A stretch of DNA of 64,000 nt from Stropharia rugosoannulata (taxonomy: Eukaryota > Basidiomycota > Agaricomycetes > Agaricales > Strophariaceae). Below, in pieces: positions 38,551 through 48,075 of this stretch (its first letter is position 1; the number at the start of each line of letters is the position of its first letter). The notes under the pieces were generated by a model. That model was not told the origin of the DNA. It searched no databases and was given only the letters and a program-made list of their open reading frames with translations. The position numbers and the translations under genes are program-made. The stretch covers positions 2,294,001-2,358,000 of the forward strand of contig JANCIK010000012.1 in assembly GCA_028532985.1 (NCBI GenBank), given 5' to 3'.

Positions 38551-40574
38551 CCAATTCATTCGTCTTTCTCCTTTTCTGCAACACGATTAGTTGGTTGCGT
38601 ATGTGTAAGAAAAGGCAAACATACCGAAGGGGGTGGGCTTGCACTGCAGGTCCGTTGAGAGCTCGGGGATGCCTCTTTGATAGGCGTCATTTCCGCCACC
38701 ATCTAATAAAGCATTAATGTACGTCTGGACTGAAATCCGAGTACATACCTTTAACTTCAGCTGGTATTCCGTCTCAGAACCTTGAGACTCCTGCTGTTTT
38801 TTCTTTGGTGGTTGGGCAGCATTCTCTTCGTCCGTTAACTTTCGTTTCAGAGAACCGGTGCTATTCTCTGAGCTCTGAAGTTTGTCTACCTCGACTTGAG
38901 CAGTCTTTGCAGCCTTGAGTGCAGGTTCTGGGTTAGTACAGGCAGTCGCCCTCCGCTTTGTTGGCTTAATCACCTCTATTTCCTTGTAGGACGACACAGA
39001 ATTGGTGTCGGATGAGTCGTCTTTAGCATCGCCTGAGGTGAATTCATCTCCAGTCGATGTGGACTCGTCTTCCTGGCTGTTGTTGCTCTCCCCCTCCTCA
39101 TCGTCTTCCTGGCTGTCGTTGCTCTTCCCCTCCTCATCGTCTTCCTGGCTGCTGTCACCCTCCTTGTCATCGTCGTCGCTCTTCTCCTCCTCCTCCTCCT
39201 CGTCGCTCTTCTTCTCCTCCTCCTCGTCGTCGTCGTTGCTCTTCCCCTCCTCCTCCTCCTCATTGTCGTTGCTCTTCCCCTCCTCCTCCTCATTGTCGTT
39301 GCTCTTCTCCTCCTCATCGTCAGCATCTTCGTCATTGTCGTTTTCCTCGGACTCCTCTCCACTATCTGCCTTGCCCTCCTTTGCCTGTCTCGCGGCCTCC
39401 TCCTCTGCCTGTCTCGCGGCCTCCTCCTCTGCCCGTCTCGTGGCCTCCTCCTTCGCGGCCTTAGCCTGTTTCGCGGCCTCCTCCCTCGCCTCCCTCGCCT
39501 GTCTCGCAGCCTCCTTCTTGGCCTCCTTCGCCTGTCTCGCGGCCTCCTTCTTCGTTTCTTTCGCCAGTCTCATGGCCTCCTTGGTTTCTTTTGCTAGCCT
39601 TGCGGCCTCCTTCTTGGCTTCCTTTGCCTGTCTTGCAGCCTCCTCCTTTGCCTCCTTTGCCTGTCTTGCAGCCTCCTCCTTCGCCTCCCTTGCTTGTCTT
39701 GCGGCCTCCTCCTTCGCCTGTCTTGCAGCCTCCTCCTTTGCATGTCTTGCAGCCTCCTTCTTGGCCTCCTTTGCGTGTCTCGCAGCCTCCTTCTTGGTTT
39801 CTTTTGCCAGTCTCGCGGCCTCCTTCTTTGCGGCCTTCTCCTTAGTCGTGGTACCACGGGCAGGCCTTTTCCCCATGCTGACGGATTCATCTGCCTCGGC
39901 ATTGGCCATGGGCTTGGTCACTGGCAACCGAGCCTTGACGGGAGCAGCCTCCGGCTCAACAGATGACTCCGGAGACACAGGCTTTCCTTTAGCCTTCGCT
40001 TTCCCCTTGTTGGCCGTGTGCTTAGTACCTGGAGCGGTTGAGTGGTCGGTCACCTCAGCCGCCGCTTGTGCTTTATTTGCCACGTGTTTGGCAGCTCCCT
40101 TGATGGCGGCGGCCTTCAGTTTTGCTCTTCGAGCTTGCTCCACTTCGTCCTCCTCCTCGTCTGTCAAATCTTCTTCGCTATTATCCCCCTGGGCCCGGCG
40201 TCTGCCCCTCCATAGTTTGTCCACATATTCATAGGCCGTGCTACTGGGGGGACGATTGAAAACGGTTTGATGATTGTCCAAAATCTTCTGGAGTTCCTTA
40301 CTCATTCTTGTGATCCAGGACTTGGCGATCGCGTTGACAAGCCATCCATGTTCATAGTATTTTAGCATCGGAACGGCATTTTGGATCTATAATTAGTTAG
40401 CATATATTTATGTAGAGCATAAAAAAGAATCACCTCAATACGCGCTGACAGGGCTGCTTTTTGGCTATGGGTGTAAACAGTCGGGAGTTCCGTTAGTGGG
40501 ATAGCTGCGCGCAGGAAACCCAAAGGGACTAGAGTGGCGCCTGACTCGTAGTCTATAGCTATCAGTGCGCGCAT

Positions 40575-41429
40575 CGCAAAGGCAGAATTTGCCTAAGTCC
40601 ACACATCATGTGACCGTGGCGGCACGCATCAAAAGACGTGCAAAAGCCCGAGGGGACGAATAAACGTGCGCGCAGTGAATGCCAAGGGACCAGGATACTC
40701 GAGGGAAGTCCGGATGCGATGCACGGACCTTTGGCTGCATGTTGCTAGTATTTACTTTACCTTATTATTAGTACACATGCGCGCATCGCATATAAGCCTG
40801 TATCCTTGTCTATAGTAATTAAGCAATTGTCTACCCACTAGATCTGTGTGCTGGGTTCTGTCCCAGGCCGTCAGCGGGCTGTGTTTAGCTTTTGTTAGGG
40901 TTTTAACTGTGAAGTATTTGTGAATCATAGGAGTTTTGGATAGCTTCTGGCCACCGGGTCATTCGGAAAGCTCAGTGAGGAGTCAGTACAACTGTGTACG
41001 GAAACTCGCACTGTAGTGTTTAGACTGTGAGACTGCACCACCGGGTGAAAGACTTTGGAGAGTCTTGGATTGTTGGACTTTGGAGAGTCCGCACATCGAA
41101 CGAGGTCACCGGACCCTGAAGTGCGCGCAGCGAAGCCGTTCGCTAAAACAACTTATTTCATATATCATTTTGTCTAGCGCACGCCACTAGCAACTGGGCT
41201 CTATCCGAGATTTACTAGAATTAAACCCCTCCTTACAAACGAACTTGCAGGCACTACTTGCTATTACAAAGACTAGAGGACACGAGGTGCGTGCATCGCA
41301 TGCCCAGAACGGGAACCAGAGCAGAGCATAGATTACACTAGCCGTTTAGTTGAGGGCGTTCGCTCGATCTAAGGGATAGGATCTCGCTCTGCTGGGTGTG
41401 TGTGTGTGTTGTGTTTCGCGATTTCGAGT
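40575..41429. other. Intergenic between genes L and K
   Basis: No gene is supported. The stretch between the end of gene K and the start of gene L probably includes the promoter of gene L. A short TG run lies at 41397-41410. Confidence 0.4.
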
Positions 41430-41904
41430 CTAGCCACGCAGTAGACCTCTCAGCGCCTGCCGTATTCTGGTAGAATCCTGTTCCTTGTACGACTTCAAAG
41501 GGTTTATTTTCGTGGCCAGTACGGCTTTTATATACATCTGAAGGAATAATTTGAGTATAAACTGTGCATATATCCAGCAACTCCTTACCATCAAATCCTG
41601 GAAGGCCTTTTCATCTAATCCGGACGCACGTTGGAGCTTGTAGCCACCTGCGGCAAGTCGGCCTGGCTGCCCAGGAGGTCGATGCAAGATCCTGTTGTTG
41701 TCTTTTATCTTCGAAGACAATGCCAATGGTGCTGCGGCGTTGATTTTACTTTGCAATCCAGCTGAATGGATGTTAAATTGTTCGACTTAGAGAAATAGCA
41801 TACTTACCGTTCTCTTTTCTTGCTGCTTCGAGCTGGCGCCTCAAGTCCTCTAACTCTGAGGCATCGTCCTTGGCCTTTGTATTCGTCTTACTCTTTGGCA
41901 GCAT
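41430..41904 (-). CDS. Small gene of unknown function (gene K), probably a truncated member of a repeated family
   Basis: Three exons (41904-41808, 41761-41589, 41537-41430) join in frame to 125 residues with good splice motifs (GTAAGT, GTAAGG; CATTCAG, CCTTCAG). The protein starts MLPKSKTNTKAKDDASELED, continues as a short charged coiled coil (LEDLRRQLEAARKE) and has a central RPPGQPGRLAAGGYKLQRASG. From memory this resembles the RPKG...NLQ.AMGL motif near the start of large hypothetical proteins that occur in many copies in Agaricomycetes. It ends in a basic, Arg/Leu-rich tail, far shorter than that family, so truncation is likely. It lies just downstream of gene M on the same strand, about 270 bp after its stop. 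Function unknown. Confidence 0.45.
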
Positions 41905-42030
41905 GCCGTTGTTGGTAATGGTGGAAGGATAGGAAATATGGCGAGCGACGGAAGACGCGGGATTTGAATAGGCTTGACAGCTGTATAAATACAAGTAAAT
42001 ACCGACTATTATTTACTGGAGAGGCATGAA

Positions 42031-42270
42031 AAAGGAATGAACATTCAACTAAAGTCAACGTGGAATGACTGCTGCTCTCCCAAAATGGTTGTAGAAAGTC
42101 TGTAAGTATAACGATGCCAGAAAGGATTCTGCTGATCGGGTGATGACAAAGGAAAAAAGGATGAACATTCAACTAAAGCTGACGTGGAATGACTGCTGCT
42201 CGCCCAAAATGGTTGTAGAAAGTCTGTAAGTAGAATGATGCCAGAAAGGATTCTGCTGATCGGGTGCTGT
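42031..42270. repeat. 124-bp imperfect tandem duplication at the 3' end of gene M
   Basis: About 115 bp beginning GGAATGAACATTCAACTAAAG (42034) recurs with a 124-bp period (42158 onward). The shared run goes through GTAGAAAGTCTGTAAGTA to GATTCTGCTGATCGGGTG. The right-hand unit contains the last codons and stop of gene M, and the left-hand unit is a degenerate second copy of the same coding end. Confidence 0.9.
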
Positions 42271-44337
42271 GTTCGTCCATAGCATCTGCATGCAAAGGCA
42301 GGTCCTTGAAACCTTTGGAATATGCATACTCCGTAAAGCCTTTCCAGCTTGAGAGAACATCCCCAAAGTGGGCGATGTATGTATGCCTTTCTTCCCAAGA
42401 GTCCGAAAGCAAACCCTTCCGACCATTTTCTGTGCGAACTGCAATCAACATATACTGCTCACTGAAGCACCTCCCCAGCCTTTCCTCTTGAACCTCCTTC
42501 GAAGTGTTGTCTGCACAGACTGTTCGATCCAGTCCAGCAAACTCGAGGCAAAAATTGATCTCCGATATTTCCCAAAGCATTTCACGTGCCGAAGCTTGAG
42601 GAGGTAAATTTCCCTCCATTATCTCGACGTCTTTCCACCAGACACTGCCAGCATCGCTGCTGTGCTCCACGCTGATCAAGACGTTTTCCAAGGCATTGAT
42701 GCAATCCGCCAAAATATCATGCACAAGCGCCTTTTGTTTGCCAGTGCGCGTTGTTGCCGCAGCAGACCCCTCCGCATTTGCAGGTCCAGGTGTGAGCCCT
42801 AGCAAATCTTGCCACATTTGGGTAGAGATGGGGGCGGGTTGAATGTCTGGAGCGCTCAGGCAATATATGAGTGCCATGTGATTCTTGAGCCAATTCCTAA
42901 AGAACAAGGCTTTGCGTGCGTCCAAAGTCAGTGTGATGAACAGCAGTGGGTCCGGAAGAGCATAACCCATAACCGTGCCTGTGGATTCCTGACTCTGTCT
43001 AGACGAACTTCGATCCACGTTTGACAGTGCGGCTGCCCAACAAGGCAATGATTCAGGCAACAGAGGATCCTGGTAATCACTGAACTTGTCGCGGCCGCTC
43101 GTGCCTGCTACGGGTTTGTTGGATGACTTGGCATCTACTACAAATTAACATGGACAAAAGTAGACGGATAATAATAAACTTACATGGTTGGGAAGGCTTT
43201 GAAAATTTCCCTTTCTGCGAACGAACAGGACCTCCGTGTGAGACTGCAGCAGTCGATATTGATTCTACCACAGCCGATCCTGAAGGAACGGTGTAGTTTC
43301 CAAATTGCCCAAGAGACGAAGGTCCGGCAGGAACATAGAATGGATTGGAGCTGGTGAGATATCGGCGGGTGTATTCCATCATGAAGTTGTAGCACTCCAA
43401 TGGGTCGTTGCCAACAAAAACTACACCTTTATGTGCAGGGTGATCAGTCATTTTGATTCCAGCTTCATGACCATATCTAGGCTGTACAAGGGCATCGACA
43501 CGTATTGCGCCTGCCTTATTTGCGGGGAAGACCACCCAGACCGGCACTGCGGCTCTCCAATAGGTGTTAGCATAACACGGATTGAAAAAAATAGCTCCCA
43601 TCACGTTCTCCGGGGGACATCGAGCTCTCTCAAGGTCCGGTTCGATAGCCTCCATTCGAGGTTGAAGAACTAGAAGGAAATGGCACAGTGCCATGCTCTC
43701 CAGCATCTGTTGCTGGAAGAAGCGGAACAGGTATTGTACTTGCTTTACAGTCATAGGAAGACTTTCCAGAAGGTCAATGCTGTGGGCCATGTTCTGCGCC
43801 AAAACCGATAGTAATGGAGTCTGCGTTCCTTTCTCTTTGGCCTTCGTCATGTTGTCACGATACTTGGAAAAAGACTCGCGCATGGACTTGATAAGATCGG
43901 CGCGAAGATAACCCAAGCCAGTCAGAGAGGTAGAGGCGGATATAAAGAACTCTGGGGAAAAATTAATATGAACAATTGCGCTCGAGTCCTTGGCAATATC
44001 CAACCCGGGTCTATGTCGCGGTATGGCGGGGAAATGAGAATTGTACTCATAAAAAGTGTCCGGCCAGTTTAGCGGGTCGTGGTCTCCCCAGCGAGCATCC
44101 ATCTTGATCGTAGTAGATGCATGGGTGGACGGATGGGGGATGTAATCCATATTCGGTGAGATTATGAAATGAGTGCCATTATTAATGACTGCGCCTACTT
44201 TGCCAGTACACCCGTCTGATATAGCTGAAGAGATAACAATAAATAGGACGCAATACATTTGTAGGAGATAAACACTTACGCATCCACGGTTGAGACGCCT
44301 TCAACAGAATAGTTGGGTCAGGTCTGACAGTTGCCAT
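42173..44337 (-). CDS. Unknown protein of an expanded Agaricomycete family (gene M)
   Basis: Three exons (44337-44280, 44224-43184, 43137-42173) join in frame to about 687 codons. The start MATVRPDPTILLKASQPWM directly precedes a good GTAAGT donor and continues as DGCTGKVGAVINNGTHF in exon 2. The N-terminal half has motifs HPSTHAS, LGYLRADLIKSMRESFSKYR, LLESLPMTVKQVQYLFRFFQ and YWRAAVPVWVVF. The C-terminal half has LDARKALFFRNWLKNHMALI, EMLWEISEINFCLEFAGLDR and a final YLQTFYNHFGRAAVIPRQL. From memory these are hallmarks of a hypothetical protein family present in many copies in mushroom genomes, often near transposons. No catalytic motif is visible. The open frame and clean introns argue that it is or was recently expressed. 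The 3' end is duplicated (see 42031-42270). Confidence 0.6.
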
Positions 44338-44429
44338 ACTTTTCTAGTCTGAGGTGAGTCTGTAAGCGTCCAGGGAGTAAATCGTCCACGGCCAGTCATT
44401 CGGGGGCGAGCCACAGAGACAACAACAGT

Positions 44430-44621
44430 GGGCGATGCAAAGTCGAACCCACAACGAGCTTGATGACACGAAGTCAAATCCAGGCAGGATGACACGAAGT
44501 CAACCCCATTCCCCACCAGGAATTGTTGCCCCACGGAGAAGTGGGCGACGCGAAGTCAAACCCACCTTGAGCTGGACAACGCGAAGTCAAATCCAGTTGG
44601 GATGACGCGAAGTCAATCCCG
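44430..44621. repeat. Subterminal repeat array, forward motif GACGCGAAGTCA
   Basis: Two ~80-bp units (about 44430-44511 and 44540-44621) each hold three copies of a motif of the type GACRCGAAGTCAA, spaced about 25 bp, with GTGGG...CCCAC arms. The reverse complement, TGACTTCGCGTC, occurs at 45018-45092 and 47995-48070. Such arrays mark transposase-binding ends of CACTA-like elements and here probably form the downstream end of the Plavaka element. Confidence 0.6.
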
Positions 44622-44667
44622 AGAACAAGGATTGAACTTACCTCTGGACCGATTTTTCCTCCCAACC

Positions 44668-44691
44668 AACGTCGTTCGTTGTTGTCGTTGT

Positions 44692-44730
<39 letters not shown>

Positions 44731-44737
44731 CGTCGGG
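44668..44737. repeat. TTG trinucleotide microsatellite
   Basis: A run of about 20 TTG units with a few TCG interruptions. Open frames through it (poly-Thr or poly-Gln like) are artefacts. Confidence 0.9.
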
Positions 44738-45017
44738 GTGGTCTTCGTGTTAGAGAGGGGGGCTGTGATGTTCTTGAGTTTCTGGCGCTCGTATAGGTCG
44801 GCAAGATAACGAGATGAAAGGGAGGAAGGCACTGGGGGAAGAGGGGAGAGGAAGTGGCGGGGAAGGGGGAGAAGGGGGGTGGGGGGGGCTTGGGGCAGAT
44901 GAAAGCGGTGATGGCGGAGATAAGCAAGGCCCGTGTGTCGCCAAAGTTATTTCAAGCTCCGCTTGAATTAACTTGGCCACGAAATCCTTGCCATCCGTCC
45001 ATCCTCCTTCTCTCAGG

Positions 45018-45092
45018 CGGACTGACTTTGCGTCGTCCACCATGGCATTGACTATGCATCTGCCATTACCAGGCTGACTTCGCATCGCCTAA
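45018..45092. repeat. Subterminal repeat, reverse motif
   Basis: A 75-bp segment with three TGACTTYGCRTCGYC-type motifs (GGACTGACTTTGCGTCGTCC, TTGACTATGCATCTGCC, GGCTGACTTCGCATCGCC). It is a near copy of 47995-48070. The two copies lie on either side of element copy A. Confidence 0.7.
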
Positions 45093-45186
45093 GCATCAAG
45101 ACCACAATGAAGACTGCATCGAACAGAAGACTCATTAAACAGAAGATATTGATGACTGCAAAAACATCATTTTCCAGAACGGACTA

Positions 45187-47990
45187 CATCAGGAAAATGA
45201 CTTTTGTCCCCAGGGGCTTTGTATCTCCCTGGCACTGCCTTAGAGATCCTAAGGCAGCCAGGGCATGCAAAGCAGCCAGGGCCCTTAGGTGCACTCAGGG
45301 CAAGGTCCCTCTGCAAACAACCAGGTACAACTTTCCCAAGGCAATCCAGGGCAGCTCAAGGCATCCTAGGATCCACCAGATGGGCCTTGTATCATTCAAA
45401 GATGTTTATATATAATGCCATTTAACAAGTACTATTCAAACTTCTTATAAAAAACAAGTTATATATTGACTCTAACTAGACTAGATAATACAGTATTCAT
45501 TTGGATACATATAATACAACACAGTAATAGGGCGCTTATGAAGATGGTAATTCTGCTCGGAATAACGCGTTCAGGGGCTCGTTAGAAAGCCTGAATTAAC
45601 GTGAAGAAGCTCAAAAAAACTGCACAGGCATCCAGGAGTCTCAAAATTTGTGTAAGGAACGCGTTCAAACCCCACATAAATGGTGAATAAACATGCCAAA
45701 TTGCGAAAGCCTTTGTTGAAAATTGAAGGAGGGAGATGATATTTAAGTCTGCAATAGTTGACATATGGTCATTAGGGACATTGGATATTGAGGGCATATC
45801 GGACGCCATAAACTGGTTGATTAGTCGATACATATCTATAGTAAAAGACCCCAAAAAGAATTAGCCAAAAATACGAACAGGAACCCAAGATATGAAGTAT
45901 TTTACCTGGAGGAGGGAGGGGGAGGAGGAGCACATGGCGGATTTGTGGATTCCAAGCGACGATATATAGCGTTTGAGGGCTTGTTAGAAAGCTACAATCA
46001 AGGTGAGTTCATCATAGAAAGAATTAAGGAGATTGGAGACGAACCTATGTCAGAATCAATGAGATACCTCAAAACTCCGAAGTTGACTAGCAACTTGAGA
46101 TGAAGGACGCTTGGTTGCCCCAAAAATTAAGCCGTCGCAGGAGCAGGTACCTTATGTAGTTGAGTAAGTTTTCCCAAAGTTTGAGACACTCAGGATATCC
46201 AGAAGCGCACCTATAAATTAAATTGTCCCATCCAGGGGAAGGAGGACACAAAGATTGAGATCGCCCTCAAGCTTGTCAAATCGCGCAATTAATGGTACCG
46301 TTCAATAGGTATTAATGAGACGAACCAGGAAATGCAGAAATCATACTGTTTGGCCAGGTATTGACAGATATATGAGGGAAAATGCATCCTAAGGGCACTT
46401 GACACCTATAAGATGGTACTTGGCAAGTACAGGATGGATTAGCATGATCTTTGGGACGGTTTGCAGAGGACTAAGATGGTCTTGAAGGTGCAAAAAGAAT
46501 TAAGAGTAAAGGTGGACAGGATCAGGAGTTATGGGACTTTCAAGCAGAGGCAGTCCAGGGGCAGGAGGAGCACATCACAGTTGTATGGCTTCTAGGTATC
46601 AGAATCGAACGTTCATAGACTCAATAGAATTCCCTAATGCCCAGGAGCTCATATATGAAAAGAACGACACAATATAGCGGATACATACCTTTAAAATAGA
46701 TAAAACATCGGAAAATAGGGGAAGGAGAGAGACATAGCTGGTTCTTGCCTTCCAGGCAACCAAATCCATCGGTCTTGAGCTCGTTAGAATCGCATAATTG
46801 CCCACAATATGAATATGCGGTGACCTGGGGCTCGGAGGAAACGGACAAGATAGAAAGTGGTGAAAGGGGACTTGACACCTATAAGATGATACTTGGCAAG
46901 TACAGGATGAATTGGCATGATCTTGGAGACGGTTGGCAGAGGACTAAAATGCTCTTGAAGGTTCAAAAAGAATTGAGAGTGAAGGTGGAAAGGATCCGGA
47001 GTTATGGCACTTTCAAGCAGAGGAAGTCTAGGGGCAGGAGGAGCACATCACAGTTGGACGGCTTCCAGGCGTCATAATCGAACGTTCAAGTACTCGATAG
47101 AATCTCCTAATCCTCAGGAGCTCATATGTGAAAAGAACGATGCAACAAACCCAATACATACCTTTAAAACCGATAAAACATCGGAAAACAGGGGAAGGAG
47201 AGAGACATAGCTGGTTCTGGCCTTCCAGACATCCAAAATCTTCGGTCTTGGGTTCGTTAGAATCGCATAATTGCCCACATTATGAATCTGGGGCGACCGA
47301 GGGCTCGGAAGAAACAGAAAAGAAAGAAAATGGTGATATGTTCCAATGGGGGTCCCAAAATGATCACCAGTTTTCGCGTCGAATACTGGTTCGTTTGGAG
47401 TGTTCTCGGGTGCGTTAGAAACGTATAAATGAGCTAAAGACGTACCAAAAAATCGTTTGATAATGCGGTAAACCGTTCCGACAATATACAGCAATCTCTA
47501 TAGGGATGGGCCTATTCCATCCACATTTGCCCTCCTGACATAAATCCAAGCTCTAGACCAGATCTAACAAGGTAGCAGCCACCAAGAACTGCCTGAGTAG
47601 AGTAGAGCCTAAGCATACAAGAAAAGTTGAGGAAGGGGAGTGGGGAACATGAGAGTGAAGTGCAAGTGAACTTAGAGGACTTAGTTGACTTGGTGCGATA
47701 TTGGATAGGCTTACATAATCAAATTATCGCACTATTTGAAGTACTTAAATGGGCATGTCACCCACATAATGTGTATAATTTTATTGTTTGAAAATCAACA
47801 ATGAAGGTGGGAAAAGTCGTTCAAGCTGGCTTTATTTCCCCACGTTGCATGGAAATTCAAAGCATGCCAGGGCATGCCAGGACATGCCAAGGCATCTCAT
47901 GACATCCTAAAGTAGTTAAAGGCCCCATCAATTGATGATCTGATCGCACTTTCCTAAAGTGCCCTCCGATCAAAAGTCTTTTTCGTGATG
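45187..47990 (+). mobile_element. 2.8-kb TIR element, copy A
   Basis: The element begins CATCAGGAAAATGACTTTTG and ends with the reverse complement of CATCACGAAAAAGACTTTTG (18 of 20 bases match), flanked by TA on both sides (45185-45186, 47991-47992). The second copy, in the opposite orientation, is at 48943-51816 with TC/GA flanks, so the 2-bp duplication is not tied to TA and fits a CACTA/EnSpm-like mechanism. No transposase is encoded. A conserved 90-codon stretch (minus strand, 45854-45582) and exon-like segments with GTATGT and TTTTCAG borders suggest captured host sequence. Inside is a 473-bp tandem duplication (46401-46873 and 46874-47340). At 2804 bp it is non-autonomous. Confidence 0.85.
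46401..47340. repeat. 473-bp internal tandem duplication of the TIR element
   Basis: The segment starting GACACCTATAAGATG (46401) recurs at 46874, followed in both by matching runs through GCAGGAGGAGCACATCACAG, the CTCATATRTGAAAAGAACGA stretch and GAATCGCATAATTGCCCACA. Copy B has the same double structure (about 49640-50530). Confidence 0.85.
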
Positions 47991-47994
47991 TATG

Positions 47995-48070
47995 TGGACT
48001 GACTTCGCGTCGTCCGCTGTGGCATTGACTACGCGTCTGCCAGTATCAGGCTGACTTCACATCGTCTGGG
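47995..48070. repeat. Subterminal repeat next to the Tnp2 stop codon
   Basis: Near copy of 45018-45092 with TGACTTCGCGTCGTCC, TTGACTACGCGTCTGCC and CTGACTTCACATCGTC. It starts a few bases past the transposase stop codon, so it belongs to the downstream end of the Plavaka element. Confidence 0.65.
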
Positions 48071-48075
48071 TACGT

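Larger units (their letters stand above)
34518..40574 (-). pseudogene. Unknown multi-exon gene (gene L) disrupted by an LTR retrotransposon
   Basis: On the minus strand the inferred exons are 40574-40434, 40386-38749, 38702-38625, 38575-38551 continued after the element as 35588-35548, 35488 to about 35235, then about 35188-35130, 35090-34730 and a last one ending at TAG 34518-34520. The retrotransposon sits inside the fourth exon, and removing it with one CCAA copy restores an uninterrupted frame across several splice junctions. Residues ~1-110 are globular (FLRAAIPLTELPTVY; VPMLKYYEHGWLVNAIAKS). A very long low-complexity middle follows, with about 20 KEAARQAKE-type units and then acidic DEEE/KSND tracts. 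The C-terminal ~250 residues are again globular and unrecognised. The N-terminal part resembles proteins greatly expanded in Agaricomycetes, from memory only. No function can be assigned. Confidence 0.6.

Noticed and set aside
39002..40234. 410-codon Ser-rich open frame on the plus strand
   Set aside because: It is the antisense reading of the Lys/Glu/Ala repeats and acidic tracts of gene L, and has no introns, domain or context of its own.
44301..44832. Minus- and plus-strand open frames across the subterminal repeats and the TTG run
   Set aside because: They are readings of tandem motifs and a trinucleotide repeat, without coding evidence.
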